The position numbers and the translations under genes are program-made. A DNA stretch of 64,000 nt, taken from contig NZ_NTZO01000107.1 in NCBI RefSeq assembly GCF_002559405.1, positions 1-64,000 on the forward strand. The letters are read 5' to 3'. The notes under the pieces were generated by a model, which was not told the DNA's origin, ran no database searches, and saw nothing but the letters and a program-made list of their open reading frames with translations. The stretch comes from Bacillus sp. AFS001701. Its GTDB lineage: Bacteria > Bacillota > Bacilli > Bacillales > Bacillaceae_G. Below, in pieces: positions 45,911-54,941 of this stretch. Each line of letters starts with the position of its first letter. Positions within the stretch are counted from its first letter, which is position 1.

Positions 45911-46855
45911 ATGATTGAAATCGAAAAGCCGAAAATCGAAACGGTTGAGATCAGTGACGATTCCAAATACGGTAAATTCGTTATTGAACCACTTGAGCGT
46001 GGATATGGTACAACGCTAGGTAACTCCTTACGTCGTATCCTTTTATCCTCACTTCCTGGTGCCGCTGTTACTGCTATTCAAATTGATGGCGTGTTACATG
46101 AGTTCTCTACAGTTGAAGGTGTTGTAGAAGACGTTACAACAATGATCCTTAATGTTAAAAAACTTGCTCTGAAAATTTATTCAGACGAAGAAAAAACATT
46201 AGAAATTGATGTACGCGGTGAAGGGCCAATTACTGCAGCCGATATTACGCATGATAGCGATGTTGAAGTTCTAAATCCAGATCTTCATATTGCAACTCTT
46301 GCTAAAGATGCTCATTTACGTATGCGTCTAACTGCTAGACGTGGACGTGGATACATCCCTGCAGATGGTAACAAAAGAGAGGATCAAGCAATAGGTGTTA
46401 TTCCTATCGACTCGATTTACACTCCAGTGTCTCGTGTCACATACCAAGTTGAAAATACACGTGTGGGACAGGTTTCAAATTTCGATAAGTTAACACTTGA
46501 TGTTTGGACTGACGGAAGTATTGGACCAAAGGATGCTATCGCACTTGGTTCAAAAATTCTTACTGAACACTTAAACATTTTTGTAGGTTTAACTGACGAA
46601 GCTAAAAATGCAGAAATCATGGTCGAAAAAGAAGAAGATCAAAAAGATAAAGTCCTTGAAATGACGATTGAAGAACTTGATCTTTCTGTTCGTTCATATA
46701 ACTGCTTAAAGCGAGCTGGTATTAATACTGTACAAGAGCTTGCGAATAAGACAGAAGAAGACATGATGAAAGTACGTAACTTAGGTCGTAAGTCTTTAGA
46801 AGAAGTAAAACATAAGTTAGAAGAGTTAGGTCTTGGCCTACGTAAAGAAGACTGA
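45911..46855 (+). CDS. rpoA: RNA polymerase alpha subunit
   Basis: Assembly scaffold and activator target of RNA polymerase. N-terminal dimerisation domain ([20 protein letters not shown]) and C-terminal DNA/activator-binding domain ([22 protein letters not shown]) are both present. 314 aa. Ribosome site GAAGGAGGG. Confidence 0.98.
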   Translation: MIEIEKPKIETVEISDDSKYGKFVIEPLERGYGTTLGNSLRRILLSSLPGAAVTAIQIDGVLHEFSTVEGVVEDVTTMILNVKKLALKIYSDEEKTLEIDVRGEGPITAADITHDSDVEVLNPDLHIATLAKDAHLRMRLTARRGRGYIPADGNKREDQAIGVIPIDSIYTPVSRVTYQVENTRVGQVSNFDKLTLDVWTDGSIGPKDAIALGSKILTEHLNIFVGLTDEAKNAEIMVEKEEDQKDKVLEMTIEELDLSVRSYNCLKRAGINTVQELANKTEEDMMKVRNLGRKSLEEVKHKLEELGLGLRKED

Positions 46856-46939
46856 TTGTAGCTTCGATAAAGGGAGAGGCGTTCTCTTCATGTCTATATG
46901 ACCCAATTTTGATACTACTTACAAAGGAGGGAACTAGAA

Positions 46940-47302
46940 ATGGGATACAGAAAATTAGGACGTACTAGCTCACAACGTAAAGCTATGTTACGTGACTTAG
47001 CTACTGATTTAATTATCAACGAACGTATTCAAACAACTGAGACTCGTGCGAAGGAGTTACGTTCAGTTGTTGAAAAAATGATTACTTTAGGTAAACGTGG
47101 AGACTTACACGCTCGTCGTCTAGCTGCTGCTTACATCCGTAATGAAGTTGCTAACGCTGAAAACGGTCAAGACGCTTTACAAAAATTATTTGCTGACATC
47201 GCTCCTCGTTACACTGAGCGCCAAGGTGGATACACTCGTATCGCAAAAATTGGTCCTCGTCGTGGAGACGCTGCACCAATGGTTGTTATCGAATTAGTTT
47301 AA
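46940..47302 (+). CDS. rplQ: Ribosomal protein L17
   Basis: Tunnel-exit protein, last gene of the ribosomal super-operon. 120 aa, [20 protein letters not shown]. Ribosome site AAAGGAGGG. Followed by a strong terminator. Confidence 0.97.
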   Translation: MGYRKLGRTSSQRKAMLRDLATDLIINERIQTTETRAKELRSVVEKMITLGKRGDLHARRLAAAYIRNEVANAENGQDALQKLFADIAPRYTERQGGYTRIAKIGPRRGDAAPMVVIELV

Positions 47303-47313
47303 TATTCGAATAC

Positions 47314-47358
47314 AAAAGGGCTCGACGTTTCTTGTAAACATGTCGTTGCCCTTTTTTT
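47314..47358 (+). terminator. Terminator after rplQ
   Basis: AAAAGGGC (47314-47321) pairs with GCCCTTTT (47348-47355), with inner GACG/CGTC-type pairing, followed by T7. A weak promoter candidate for ecfA1 follows (TTTACT 47362-47367, 18 bp, TATAAA 47386-47391). Confidence 0.85.
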
Positions 47359-47415
47359 CTGTTTACTTTTAGACTATTATATATCTATAAACAATGAGAA
47401 ATTATAGGTGAACAA

Positions 47416-48258
47416 ATGAGAAAAGATAGTATTAAAGTAGATAACATCTCTTTTAAATATCCACAGGCACAATCAAATGCAGTTCATTCTGTATCATTTA
47501 ATATAAAAGAAAATGAATGGATCGCTATTGTAGGTCGAAACGGATCTGGAAAGTCAACATTAGCTAAACTTTTAAATGGACTAATATTACCCGAAGAGGG
47601 CCAAATTGTGATTGATGAAGAAATTAGCTTATCAGAAAAAACAATTTGGGACGTCCGAAAGAAAATAGCGATGGTATTTCAAAATCCTGATAATCAGTTT
47701 GTAGGTACGACAGTAATAGACGATATTGCATTTGGATTAGAAAACCATGGAATTGAGAAAAAAGAAATGGATCGTCGAATTGAAGAAGTTTTAAACATCG
47801 TCAATATGAACGAATTTGTACTCCATGAGCCACACTCTCTTTCTGGTGGCCAAAAACAAAGAGTAGCAATAGCAGGAGCATTAGCAATTCAACCAAGTAT
47901 ATTAATATTAGATGAAGCTACCTCGATGTTAGATCCTTTCGGTAGAAAAGAAGTAATCGAGACAATTCGTAGTTTACATAAAGACATTAATATGACTGTT
48001 ATTTCAATTACGCATGATATAGAAGAAGCAATACATGCAGACCGTATTTTAATTATGCATGATGGTCATTTAGTTCAAAGCGTAACGCCAGAAGAGCTTT
48101 TAAAAACAGAGTTTTCTTTAGAGTCGCTTGGATTAGCATCTCCTTTTACAAATAACCTTTCTAGTTTATTAATCGAAAAAGGTTTACCTTTGAGACAAGA
48201 CCATCTAGAGCAAGAAAGCTTGGTGAGCGAATTATGCAAATTACTTTTGAAAAAGTAG
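47416..48258 (+). CDS. ecfA1: EcfA1, ECF transporter ATPase
   Basis: One of two ATPases of the shared energy-coupling-factor module for vitamin and metal uptake. Walker A GRNGSGKST (40-48), ABC signature LSGGQKQRVAIAG, Walker B ILILDEATSMLDP. 280 aa. The substrate-binding S components are encoded elsewhere. Overlaps ecfA2 by 25 nt. Confidence 0.95.
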   Translation: MRKDSIKVDNISFKYPQAQSNAVHSVSFNIKENEWIAIVGRNGSGKSTLAKLLNGLILPEEGQIVIDEEISLSEKTIWDVRKKIAMVFQNPDNQFVGTTVIDDIAFGLENHGIEKKEMDRRIEEVLNIVNMNEFVLHEPHSLSGGQKQRVAIAGALAIQPSILILDEATSMLDPFGRKEVIETIRSLHKDINMTVISITHDIEEAIHADRILIMHDGHLVQSVTPEELLKTEFSLESLGLASPFTNNLSSLLIEKGLPLRQDHLEQESLVSELCKLLLKK

Positions 48259-49100
48259 GCTATACTTATCAGCCGAAGACACCTTTCGAGCATCGTGCTC
48301 TTTATGATATTGATGTTACGATACCAGATGGGTCATATTATGCTGTAATTGGTCACACAGGCTCAGGTAAATCTACTTTTCTGCAACATTTAAATGGCCT
48401 CTTACAACCAACGGAGGGCATCGCCAAAATAGACGATATTACTCTTTTATCAGATAAGAAAAATAAGAATTTAAAATCATTAAGAAAAAAAGTAGGCTTA
48501 GTTTTTCAGTTTCCTGAGCAGCAATTATTTGAAGAAACTATAGAGAAAGATATTTGCTTTGGTCCAATGAATTTTGGTGTATCTGAAGATGAAGCAAAAA
48601 AAAGAGCTAAAGATCTAATTGAAAAAGTAGGCTTAAGTGAAGAATATTTAATGAAGTCACCATTTGAATTAAGTGGTGGTCAAATGAGAAGGGTTGCTAT
48701 TGCAGGTGTTTTAGCAATGGAGCCAGAAGTTTTAGTTTTGGATGAACCAACGGCTGGTCTTGATCCTAGTGGTCAAAAGGCGTTAATGGATATGTTTTAT
48801 GAATTGCATAAAGAAAAGGGCCTGACGATCATTTTGGTGACGCATAGCATGGAAGATGCAGCGAGATATGCTGATACGATCCATGTGCTTCAAAAAGGGA
48901 CTACGTATTTAAAGGGAAGCCCTTTAGAAGTGTTCTCATATGAAAAGGAACTAGAGGAAATTGGATTACAAATTCCACTTTCTTTAAAATTCCACCAAGA
49001 ACTAAATCAAAAGTTAGGCATTAAAGAAAAAGCTACAAGTTTAACAATCGAACAACTCGCTAATTATATAGCGAATCTTTATAATGGGGAAACAAAATGA
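48234..49100 (+). CDS. ecfA2: EcfA2, ECF transporter ATPase
   Basis: Second ATPase. Walker A GHTGSGKST (40-48), signature LSGGQMRRVAIAG, Walker B VLVLDEPTAGLDP. It keeps the family's N-terminal TYQPKTPFEHRALYD. 288 aa. The start lies inside the end of ecfA1, and the end overlaps ecfT by 4 nt (ATGA). Confidence 0.95.
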   Translation: MQITFEKVGYTYQPKTPFEHRALYDIDVTIPDGSYYAVIGHTGSGKSTFLQHLNGLLQPTEGIAKIDDITLLSDKKNKNLKSLRKKVGLVFQFPEQQLFEETIEKDICFGPMNFGVSEDEAKKRAKDLIEKVGLSEEYLMKSPFELSGGQMRRVAIAGVLAMEPEVLVLDEPTAGLDPSGQKALMDMFYELHKEKGLTIILVTHSMEDAARYADTIHVLQKGTTYLKGSPLEVFSYEKELEEIGLQIPLSLKFHQELNQKLGIKEKATSLTIEQLANYIANLYNGETK

Positions 49101-49891
49101 ATAGTCTAATTATCGGAAAATATATTCCAATCGATTCTCTTATTCATCGTCTAGATGCTAGAGCAAAACTTCTTACAATGTTCATTTTTATTTGTATCGT
49201 TTTCTTAGCAAATAATTTTATAACATACGGTATTTTATTTTTATTTTCAATTGTAACAGTATTGCTATCAAGAGTACCTCTAAATTATTATTTAAAAGGA
49301 TTGAGAGCAATCTGGTTGTTAGCAGTGTTTACGTTTTTATTGCATGTTTTTACAAATAAAGAGGGACCACTAATTTATCATTTTGGATGGGTCGAAATTC
49401 ATAAAGAAGGAATTATTCAAGGTATTTATATATCTTTGAGATTTTTTCTTTTAGTTTCCATTACTACCTTACTGACATTAACAACAAATCCAATCGAAAT
49501 TACCGATGGACTTGAGTCATTATTTAACCCATTTAAAAGGTTTGGTCTACCAGTGCATGAAATGGCTTTAATGATGTCAATTTCACTACGATTTATTCCA
49601 ACGCTTATGGAAGAGACTGAAAAGATTATGAAGGCACAATCGTCTCGAGGAGTGGATTTCTCTTCAGGACCTATAAAAGACAGGTTAAAAGCATTAGTTT
49701 CTTTACTTGTTCCATTATTTATTCATTCATTTAAACGAGCTGAAGACTTAGCAGTTGCAATGGAAGCTAGAGGTTACCAAGGCGGAGATGGAAGATCAAA
49801 GTTTCGTATTATGAAGTGGCATTTACGGGATACAGCATGTTTTGTTGTCTTACTGATTTTGTTTTTACTATTATTGTTTTTACGTAAGTAA
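49097..49891 (+). CDS. ecfT: EcfT, ECF transporter membrane coupling subunit
   Basis: Membrane scaffold joining the ATPases to S components. Several spans (about 28-60, 65-85, 108-130, C-terminal 245-262) and the two ATPase-coupling helices with the ARG-type motifs SSRG (about 190) and EARG (about 226) are visible. 264 aa. Confidence 0.94.
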   Translation: MNSLIIGKYIPIDSLIHRLDARAKLLTMFIFICIVFLANNFITYGILFLFSIVTVLLSRVPLNYYLKGLRAIWLLAVFTFLLHVFTNKEGPLIYHFGWVEIHKEGIIQGIYISLRFFLLVSITTLLTLTTNPIEITDGLESLFNPFKRFGLPVHEMALMMSISLRFIPTLMEETEKIMKAQSSRGVDFSSGPIKDRLKALVSLLVPLFIHSFKRAEDLAVAMEARGYQGGDGRSKFRIMKWHLRDTACFVVLLILFLLLLFLRK

Positions 49892-49903
49892 TGGAGATAA
49901 GTT

Positions 49904-50647
49904 ATGAATCGAATTAAATGTATAATTTCATATGATGGCACACTATTTAATGGATACCAAGTACAACCTAATCAGAGAACAGTCCAAACAGATTTTGAGA
50001 AGGTTCTAACAAAAATGCACAAAGGTAATCCAATAAGAATCCATGCATCTGGTAGGACAGATACAGGGGTACACGCAGTAGGACAAGTAATTCATTTTGA
50101 TAGTGAATATGCCCTTCAACCAGAGCAATGGAAGAGAGCATTAAATGCACAATTGCCTAAAGATATTAATGTGAGATATGTAGAGATTGTCGATGATAAT
50201 TTTCATTCTAGATTTGATGTCGTTCGGAAAGAATACCGTTATTTTATTTGGAATGAAAAAGACGAAAATGTTTTTTCTAGAAACCATCATTATTTTTTTC
50301 CTTTTGATCTAAATATTGCTAAAATGCAAGAAGCATTAGATTGCTTACTAGGTACACATGATTTTAGTTCCTTTTGTGCATCAAATACGGATATTAAGGA
50401 TAAAGTACGAACGATTTATAAAGGAAGTATTAATAAAACAGATCAGGGTATTGTCATCGCTCTTGAAGGAAATGGTTTTCTTTATAATATGGTAAGAATA
50501 ATTGTTGGAACATTAATTGAAGTAGGGCAAGGAAAGCGTGATGTAAAAAGTGTTAAAAACGCATTATTAGCACGTGATCGAGCCAAGGCTGGCAAGACTT
50601 CACCACCTAATGGGCTGTTTTTATGGAAAGTTGATTATAACAACTAA
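49904..50647 (+). CDS. truA: TruA, tRNA pseudouridine(38-40) synthase
   Basis: Isomerises uridines in the anticodon stem. Catalytic D53 in SGRTDTGVHA; late motif NGFLYNMVRIIVGTL. 247 aa. Follows ecfT by 12 nt, the usual Bacillus arrangement. Confidence 0.96.
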   Translation: MNRIKCIISYDGTLFNGYQVQPNQRTVQTDFEKVLTKMHKGNPIRIHASGRTDTGVHAVGQVIHFDSEYALQPEQWKRALNAQLPKDINVRYVEIVDDNFHSRFDVVRKEYRYFIWNEKDENVFSRNHHYFFPFDLNIAKMQEALDCLLGTHDFSSFCASNTDIKDKVRTIYKGSINKTDQGIVIALEGNGFLYNMVRIIVGTLIEVGQGKRDVKSVKNALLARDRAKAGKTSPPNGLFLWKVDYNN

Positions 50648-50665
50648 TCCTGGTGTAACATTTGC

Positions 50666-50694
50666 TTGACATTAGAAGGTATAAAGTTTAATAT
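50666..50694 (+). promoter_or_regulatory. rplM-rpsI promoter
   Basis: TTGACA (50666-50671), 17 bp, TAATAT (50689-50694), 18 nt after truA, directly upstream of the L13 leader. Confidence 0.75.
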
Positions 50695-50703
50695 TAAATA
50701 CGG

Positions 50704-50760
50704 TATTGTTTTAAGAACCACGATTAGCCCCGGAACCAGTCGTGTTAAAGATAAACAATA
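50704..50760 (+). ncRNA. L13 leader
   Basis: TATTGTTT (50704-50711) pairs perfectly with AAACAATA (50753-50760), enclosing CACGA (50719-50723) / TCGTG (50740-50744) and the loop segment TTAGCCCCGGAACCAG. This fits the L13 leader reported upstream of rplM in Bacillales; probably autogenous control by L13. Confidence 0.75.
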
Positions 50761-50804
50761 AAAACAATTTTACTTTATGTATATTGTATTAGGAGGAAAA
50801 TAGA

Positions 50805-51242
50805 ATGCGCACAACTTATATGGCAAAAGCTAGCGAAGTTGAACGTAAGTGGTTCGTTGTAGACGCTGAAGGAAAAACTTTAGGTCGTCTTGCAACTGAA
50901 GTAGCTACTTTACTTCGCGGTAAGCACAAACCAACTTTCACACCACACGTTGATACAGGTGATAACGTAATCATCATCAATGCTGAGAAAGTTCATTTAA
51001 CAGGAAACAAATTAAACGATAAAATTTACTACCGTCATACAATGTATGCTGGTGGTTTAAAAGAGCGTACAGCTTTAGAAATGCGTACTAACTACCCAGT
51101 TAAAATGCTTGAGTTAGCTGTTAAAGGTATGCTTCCAAAAGGACGTCTTGGACGTGCTCAATTTAAAAAGTTACACGTGTATGCTGGTAACGAGCATCCA
51201 CACCAAGCACAAAAACCAGAAGTTTTCGAACTTCGCGGATAA
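50805..51242 (+). CDS. rplM: Ribosomal protein L13
   Basis: Early 23S assembly protein. 145 aa; start 50805 ([16 protein letters not shown]) matches the family MRTTxMA. Ribosome site AGGAGG. Forms an operon with rpsI. Confidence 0.97.
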   Translation: MRTTYMAKASEVERKWFVVDAEGKTLGRLATEVATLLRGKHKPTFTPHVDTGDNVIIINAEKVHLTGNKLNDKIYYRHTMYAGGLKERTALEMRTNYPVKMLELAVKGMLPKGRLGRAQFKKLHVYAGNEHPHQAQKPEVFELRG

Positions 51243-51263
51243 TTATAAAAGGAGGGCATTCAC

Positions 51264-51656
51264 ATGGCACAAGTACAATACTATGGCACAGGACGTCGTA
51301 AAAGCTCAGTAGCTCGTGTACGTTTAGTTCCTGGCGAAGGACGCGTTATCATTAACGGTCGTGATTTTGAAGATTACATCCCATTCGCTGCATTAAGAGA
51401 AGTTGTTAAACAACCACTTGTTGCAACTGAAACATTAGGTAGCTATGATATTTTAGTAAACGTTAACGGTGGTGGATACACTGGTCAAGCTGGTGCAATT
51501 CGTCACGGTATCTCAAGAGCATTATTACAAGTTGATCCTGAATACCGCGGAACTTTAAAACGCGCTGGATTATTAACTCGTGATGCACGTATGAAAGAGC
51601 GTAAAAAATACGGTCTTAAAGGTGCACGTAGAGCTCCTCAGTTCTCAAAACGTTAA
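51264..51656 (+). CDS. rpsI: Ribosomal protein S9
   Basis: Small-subunit protein whose C-terminal arginine touches the P-site anticodon; ends RRAPQFSKR as expected. 130 aa. Ribosome site AAGGAGGG. Last gene of the conserved block before the insert. Confidence 0.97.
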   Translation: MAQVQYYGTGRRKSSVARVRLVPGEGRVIINGRDFEDYIPFAALREVVKQPLVATETLGSYDILVNVNGGGYTGQAGAIRHGISRALLQVDPEYRGTLKRAGLLTRDARMKERKKYGLKGARRAPQFSKR

Positions 51657-51673
51657 TTTTTATTTATACGTTC

Positions 51674-51708
51674 AAAACTCCTCTCCACTTTGTGGACAGG
51701 AGTTTTTT
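51674..51708 (+). terminator. Terminator after rpsI
   Basis: AAAACTCCTC, CCAC/GTGG inner stem, GGAGTTTTTT, then ATTTTT. Clear rho-independent terminator. The following 51709-51890 stretch has no gene; it is strongly pyrimidine-rich on the + strand (about 51735-51840). Confidence 0.9.
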
Positions 51709-51894
51709 ATTTTTGTAGGTTTATTTCATCATGTATAAATTCTGCTATTTTCAATTCTTCCCCTTACTATACTTCTATTTCCCTATCTTTCCTTTGATTA
51801 TGGACAGATTTTTTACTTTTTCTTTTGATTTATTCCTTGTTCAATCCGTTCGACCATTTAAGTTTTTGAAACTTTTTATAATTATTTTAAAAGT

Positions 51895-51930
51895 GTTTGT
51901 AGGTTTTTGTATTGTTTTGTAGGTTTGCAT
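51895..51930 (+). promoter_or_regulatory. GlnL-box-like direct repeats upstream of gltT
   Basis: TTTTGT ATTG TTTTGT at 51905-51920 matches the reported GlnL (YcbB) site TTTTGT-N4-TTTTGT exactly. Weaker units continue the same 10-bp phase on each side: GTTTGT (51895-51900) and TTTGCA (51925-51930). It lies just upstream of a -35-less promoter, the place for an activator. A GlnL homologue is encoded 6 kb downstream. Confidence 0.7.
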
Positions 51931-51933
51931 ATA

Positions 51934-51962
51934 GAATTAGTTAAGTATTTCATTTATATATT
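51934..51962 (+). promoter_or_regulatory. gltT promoter, activator-dependent type
   Basis: TATATT (51957-51962) as -10; the -35 position (51934-51939, GAATTA) is poor at 17-bp spacing. A weak -35 directly downstream of the direct repeats fits activation by a bound response regulator. Confidence 0.45.
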
Positions 51963-51976
51963 TGAAAGCGTTAACA
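51963..51976 (+). promoter_or_regulatory. CcpA cre site
   Basis: TGAAAGCGTTAACA matches the cre consensus TGWAANCGNTNWCA at every position. It begins right after the -10 box and ends at the ribosome site, so CcpA bound there would repress gltT (and probably aspA) when glucose is present. Confidence 0.85.
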
Positions 51977-51988
51977 AGGGGGATTTAT

Positions 51989-53260
51989 ATGAAGAAATTT
52001 GGATTAGCTACGCAAATCTTTGTTGCTCTTATATTAGGTATTGTTGTAGGGGCTTTAGTATACGGAAATGAAAAAGCAATATCTTATATTCAACCGATTG
52101 GTGATATCTTTATTCATTTAATTAAAATGATCGTTATGCCAATTGTAATTTCAGCTCTTGTAGTAGCTGTAGCAGGTGTAGGGGATATAAAGAAGCTAGG
52201 AAAACTTGGAGGAAAAACACTTCTTTATTTTGAAATCATTACGACGATTGCGCTTGGAATTGGAATGCTTGCAGCGAATTTATTCCACCCAGGTAAAGGC
52301 GTAGATATGACTCATCTACAAAAAGGTGATATTTCAGCATATGAACAAACAGCAACTGCAACACAACAAAGTGGTTTTGCAGAGACAATTGTTCATATTT
52401 TCCCGAAAAATGTGTTTGAATCAATGGCACAAGGTGATTTATTGCCGATTATTTTCTTCTCTGTTCTATTTGGTTTAGGAGTAGCAGCAATAGGGGATAA
52501 AGGAAAGCCTGTTCTTGGATTTTTTGAAGGCGTATTAGAAGCGATGTTTTGGGTTACAAATCAAGTTATGAAAACCGCTCCGTTTGGGGTATTCGCGTTA
52601 ATTGCTGTAACGGTTGCGAAGTTTGGTGTAAGTACTTTATTACCACTTGGTAAACTTGTTTTAGCTGTTTATATAACTGTGGCATTTTTTGCTATTGTTA
52701 TTTTAGGTATTAATGCTAAAATGACAGGGACGAATATTTTTACACTTATGAAGATTTTAAAGGAAGAGCTGATTCTTTCTTTTACAACAGCAAGTTCGGA
52801 AGCAGTACTTCCAAACATTATGAAAAAAATGGAAGACATGGGTTGTCCAAAAGCAATAGTATCTTTTGTTATACCGACAGGGTACTCGTTTAATTTAACG
52901 GGTTCAGCGATTTACCAAGCACTTGCTGCATTATTTGTTGCTCAGATGTACAATATTCACATGTCATTTATGGAGCAGGTAACATTATTATTTGTACTAA
53001 TGCTTACGTCAAAAGGTATGGCTGGTGTCCCTGGTGCATCGTTCGTAGTAGTACTGGCTACACTAGGTTCAATGGGATTACCTTTAGAAGGAATCGCATT
53101 AATTGCAGGTATTGATCGTATTTTAGATATGGTTCGTTCTGCAGTAAATGTATTAGGAAACTCGTTAGCAGCCATTACAATGGCGAAATGGGAAGGCGAA
53201 TACGATAAAGATAAAGCGCAACAATATATTGATTCGATTAAGGAGTCAAAAGTTGCGTAA
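51989..53260 (+). CDS. gltT: DAACS-family glutamate/aspartate symporter, GltT-like
   Basis: Membrane importer of acidic amino acids coupled to Na+ or H+. It aligns well with B. subtilis GltT throughout. The HP1 serine-rich segment is TTASSEAV (267-273). TM8 keeps D376, D380, R383 and N387; the Arg is the residue expected to bind the side-chain carboxylate. The normally conserved Asp of the TM7 NxDG motif is Thr (N302-L303-T304-G305). Start ATG 51989 after AAGGGGG; a TTG at 51962 lies in the cre. 423 aa. Substrate may also be a C4-dicarboxylate. Ends 18 nt before aspA. Confidence 0.88.
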   Translation: MKKFGLATQIFVALILGIVVGALVYGNEKAISYIQPIGDIFIHLIKMIVMPIVISALVVAVAGVGDIKKLGKLGGKTLLYFEIITTIALGIGMLAANLFHPGKGVDMTHLQKGDISAYEQTATATQQSGFAETIVHIFPKNVFESMAQGDLLPIIFFSVLFGLGVAAIGDKGKPVLGFFEGVLEAMFWVTNQVMKTAPFGVFALIAVTVAKFGVSTLLPLGKLVLAVYITVAFFAIVILGINAKMTGTNIFTLMKILKEELILSFTTASSEAVLPNIMKKMEDMGCPKAIVSFVIPTGYSFNLTGSAIYQALAALFVAQMYNIHMSFMEQVTLLFVLMLTSKGMAGVPGASFVVVLATLGSMGLPLEGIALIAGIDRILDMVRSAVNVLGNSLAAITMAKWEGEYDKDKAQQYIDSIKESKVA

Positions 53261-53278
53261 AGATGGGAGAAAAAACAA

Positions 53279-54715
53279 ATGGCGGCTACTGAAATTAAAC
53301 CAAACATACGCATTGAAAAAGATTTTTTAGGGGAAAAAGAAATTCCAGCAGATGCCTACTATGGTGTACAAACATTACGTGCAGTTGAGAATTTTCCTAT
53401 TACTGGTTATAAAATTCACGAAGAGCTGATTAAAGCTTTAGCAATTGTAAAGAAAGCAGCAGCACTTGCTAACGTAGAAACAAAACGCCTTTATGAGGGA
53501 AATGGTAAAGCGATTGCAGAGGCAGCTCAAGAAATTATTGAGGGCAAATGGCATGATCAGTTCATTGTTGATCCAATTCAAGGTGGAGCAGGGACATCAA
53601 TGAATATGAATGCAAATGAAGTGATTGCAAATCGTGCGCTTGAAATACTAGGTAAAGAAAAAGGAGACTATTTCTGTATTAGTCCAAATACCCATGTAAA
53701 TATGTCGCAATCTACAAATGATGCATTCCCAACTGCAATTCATATCGCGACTTTAAATATGTTAGAGAAATTATTAAACACAATGAATTATATGCGTGAT
53801 GTATTTGACTTAAAGGCAAAAGAATTTGACCATGTCATTAAAATGGGCCGTACTCACTTACAAGATGCAGTACCTATTCGTTTAGGACAAGAATTCGAAG
53901 CATATTCTCGAGTACTTGGTCGTGATATAAAACGTATCGAACAATCTCGTCAGCACTTATATGAAGTAAATATGGGGGCTACAGCGGTTGGAACAGGTTT
54001 AAATGCAGATCCACGCTATATTGAACTAGTTGTTAAGCAACTTGCTGAAATAAGCGGCTTATCACTTGTTGGAGCTGAGCATCTTGTTGATGCTACTCAA
54101 AACACTGATGCTTACACAGAAGTATCGGCTGCTCTAAAAGTATGTATGATGAATATGTCTAAAATTGCGAATGATTTACGTTTAATGGCTTCTGGCCCAC
54201 GTGCAGGTCTTGGTGAAATTTCATTGCCAGCACGTCAACCTGGTTCATCTATTATGCCAGGTAAAGTAAATCCTGTAATGGCAGAAGTTATTAACCAAGT
54301 TGCATTCCAAGTAATCGGTAATGATCATACAATCTGTTTAGCGTCTGAAGCAGGACAATTAGAATTAAACGTTATGGAGCCTGTTTTAGTATTTAATTTA
54401 CTTCAATCAATTAACATTATGAATAATGCATTCCGTGTATTTACAGATAATTGTTTAAAAGGAATTGAAGCTAATGAAGACAGAATGAAAGAATATGTAG
54501 AAAAGAGCGTTGGTCTAATCACAGCGGTTAATCCACATATCGGTTATGAAGTTGCTGCGAGAATAGCGAGAGAAGCTATTTTAACAGGAAAGCCAATTCG
54601 TGAACTTTGCTTAAAATATGATGTATTATCAGAAGAAGAGCTTGATTTAATTTTAGATCCATTTGAAATGACTCACCCTGGTATTGCTGGTGCAGTTCTT
54701 TTAGAACGTCAATAA
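53279..54715 (+). CDS. aspA: Aspartate ammonia-lyase
   Basis: Converts aspartate to fumarate and ammonia. The fumarase/aspartase signature GSSIMPGKVNP is at 322-332, and conserved TSMNMNANEV, SPNTHVNMSQSTND and GRTHLQDA segments are present. Aspartase is favoured over class II fumarase by overall resemblance and by the neighbouring amino acid transporter. 478 aa. ATG after GGGAG. Very likely one transcript with gltT. Confidence 0.9.
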   Translation: MAATEIKPNIRIEKDFLGEKEIPADAYYGVQTLRAVENFPITGYKIHEELIKALAIVKKAAALANVETKRLYEGNGKAIAEAAQEIIEGKWHDQFIVDPIQGGAGTSMNMNANEVIANRALEILGKEKGDYFCISPNTHVNMSQSTNDAFPTAIHIATLNMLEKLLNTMNYMRDVFDLKAKEFDHVIKMGRTHLQDAVPIRLGQEFEAYSRVLGRDIKRIEQSRQHLYEVNMGATAVGTGLNADPRYIELVVKQLAEISGLSLVGAEHLVDATQNTDAYTEVSAALKVCMMNMSKIANDLRLMASGPRAGLGEISLPARQPGSSIMPGKVNPVMAEVINQVAFQVIGNDHTICLASEAGQLELNVMEPVLVFNLLQSINIMNNAFRVFTDNCLKGIEANEDRMKEYVEKSVGLITAVNPHIGYEVAARIAREAILTGKPIRELCLKYDVLSEEELDLILDPFEMTHPGIAGAVLLERQ

Positions 54716-54719
54716 AACA

Positions 54720-54851
54720 GTCAGTCTGCTGATAAACGCTCACTATCTATTTGCTTAGCCTGTTTGCGGTGCTTATACCGCCATGTATGTAAATCGAGCA
54801 CCGCTTCTGGCCTTGCGGATTGAAAGATAATTCGTTTTCAATCAGTCTGAC
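54720..54851 (+). repeat. Structured dispersed repeat, copy 1
   Basis: 132-bp element beginning 4 nt after the aspA stop. The ends GTCAG (54720-54724) and CTGAC (54847-54851) pair, continuing imperfectly for about 20 bp; the inside holds further stems (GCGGTGCT / AGCACCGC). It is related in length, ends and internal blocks (AAACGCTC, CGGTGCT, CGTTTTCAAT) to copy 2 at 63424-63554. No coding capacity; MITE- or REP-like. Confidence 0.7.
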
Positions 54852-54869
54852 AATTAATAATTACAAAGT

Positions 54870-54890
54870 AAGGGCGAAAAGCCCTTTTTT
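54870..54890 (+). terminator. Terminator after aspA
   Basis: AGGGC (54871-54875), GAAAA loop, GCCCTTTTTT (54881-54890). Separates gltT-aspA from the malic enzyme gene. Confidence 0.85.
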
Positions 54891-54941
54891 GCTTAACTAA
54901 AAAAGATAAAAATAAAAAAGATAGAAAAGGGATGGGATTAT

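Noticed and set aside
51731-51922. 63-codon frame rich in Phe and Leu between rpsI and gltT
   Set aside because: It is a by-product of the pyrimidine-rich tract, has no ribosome site, and overlaps the GlnL-box repeats.
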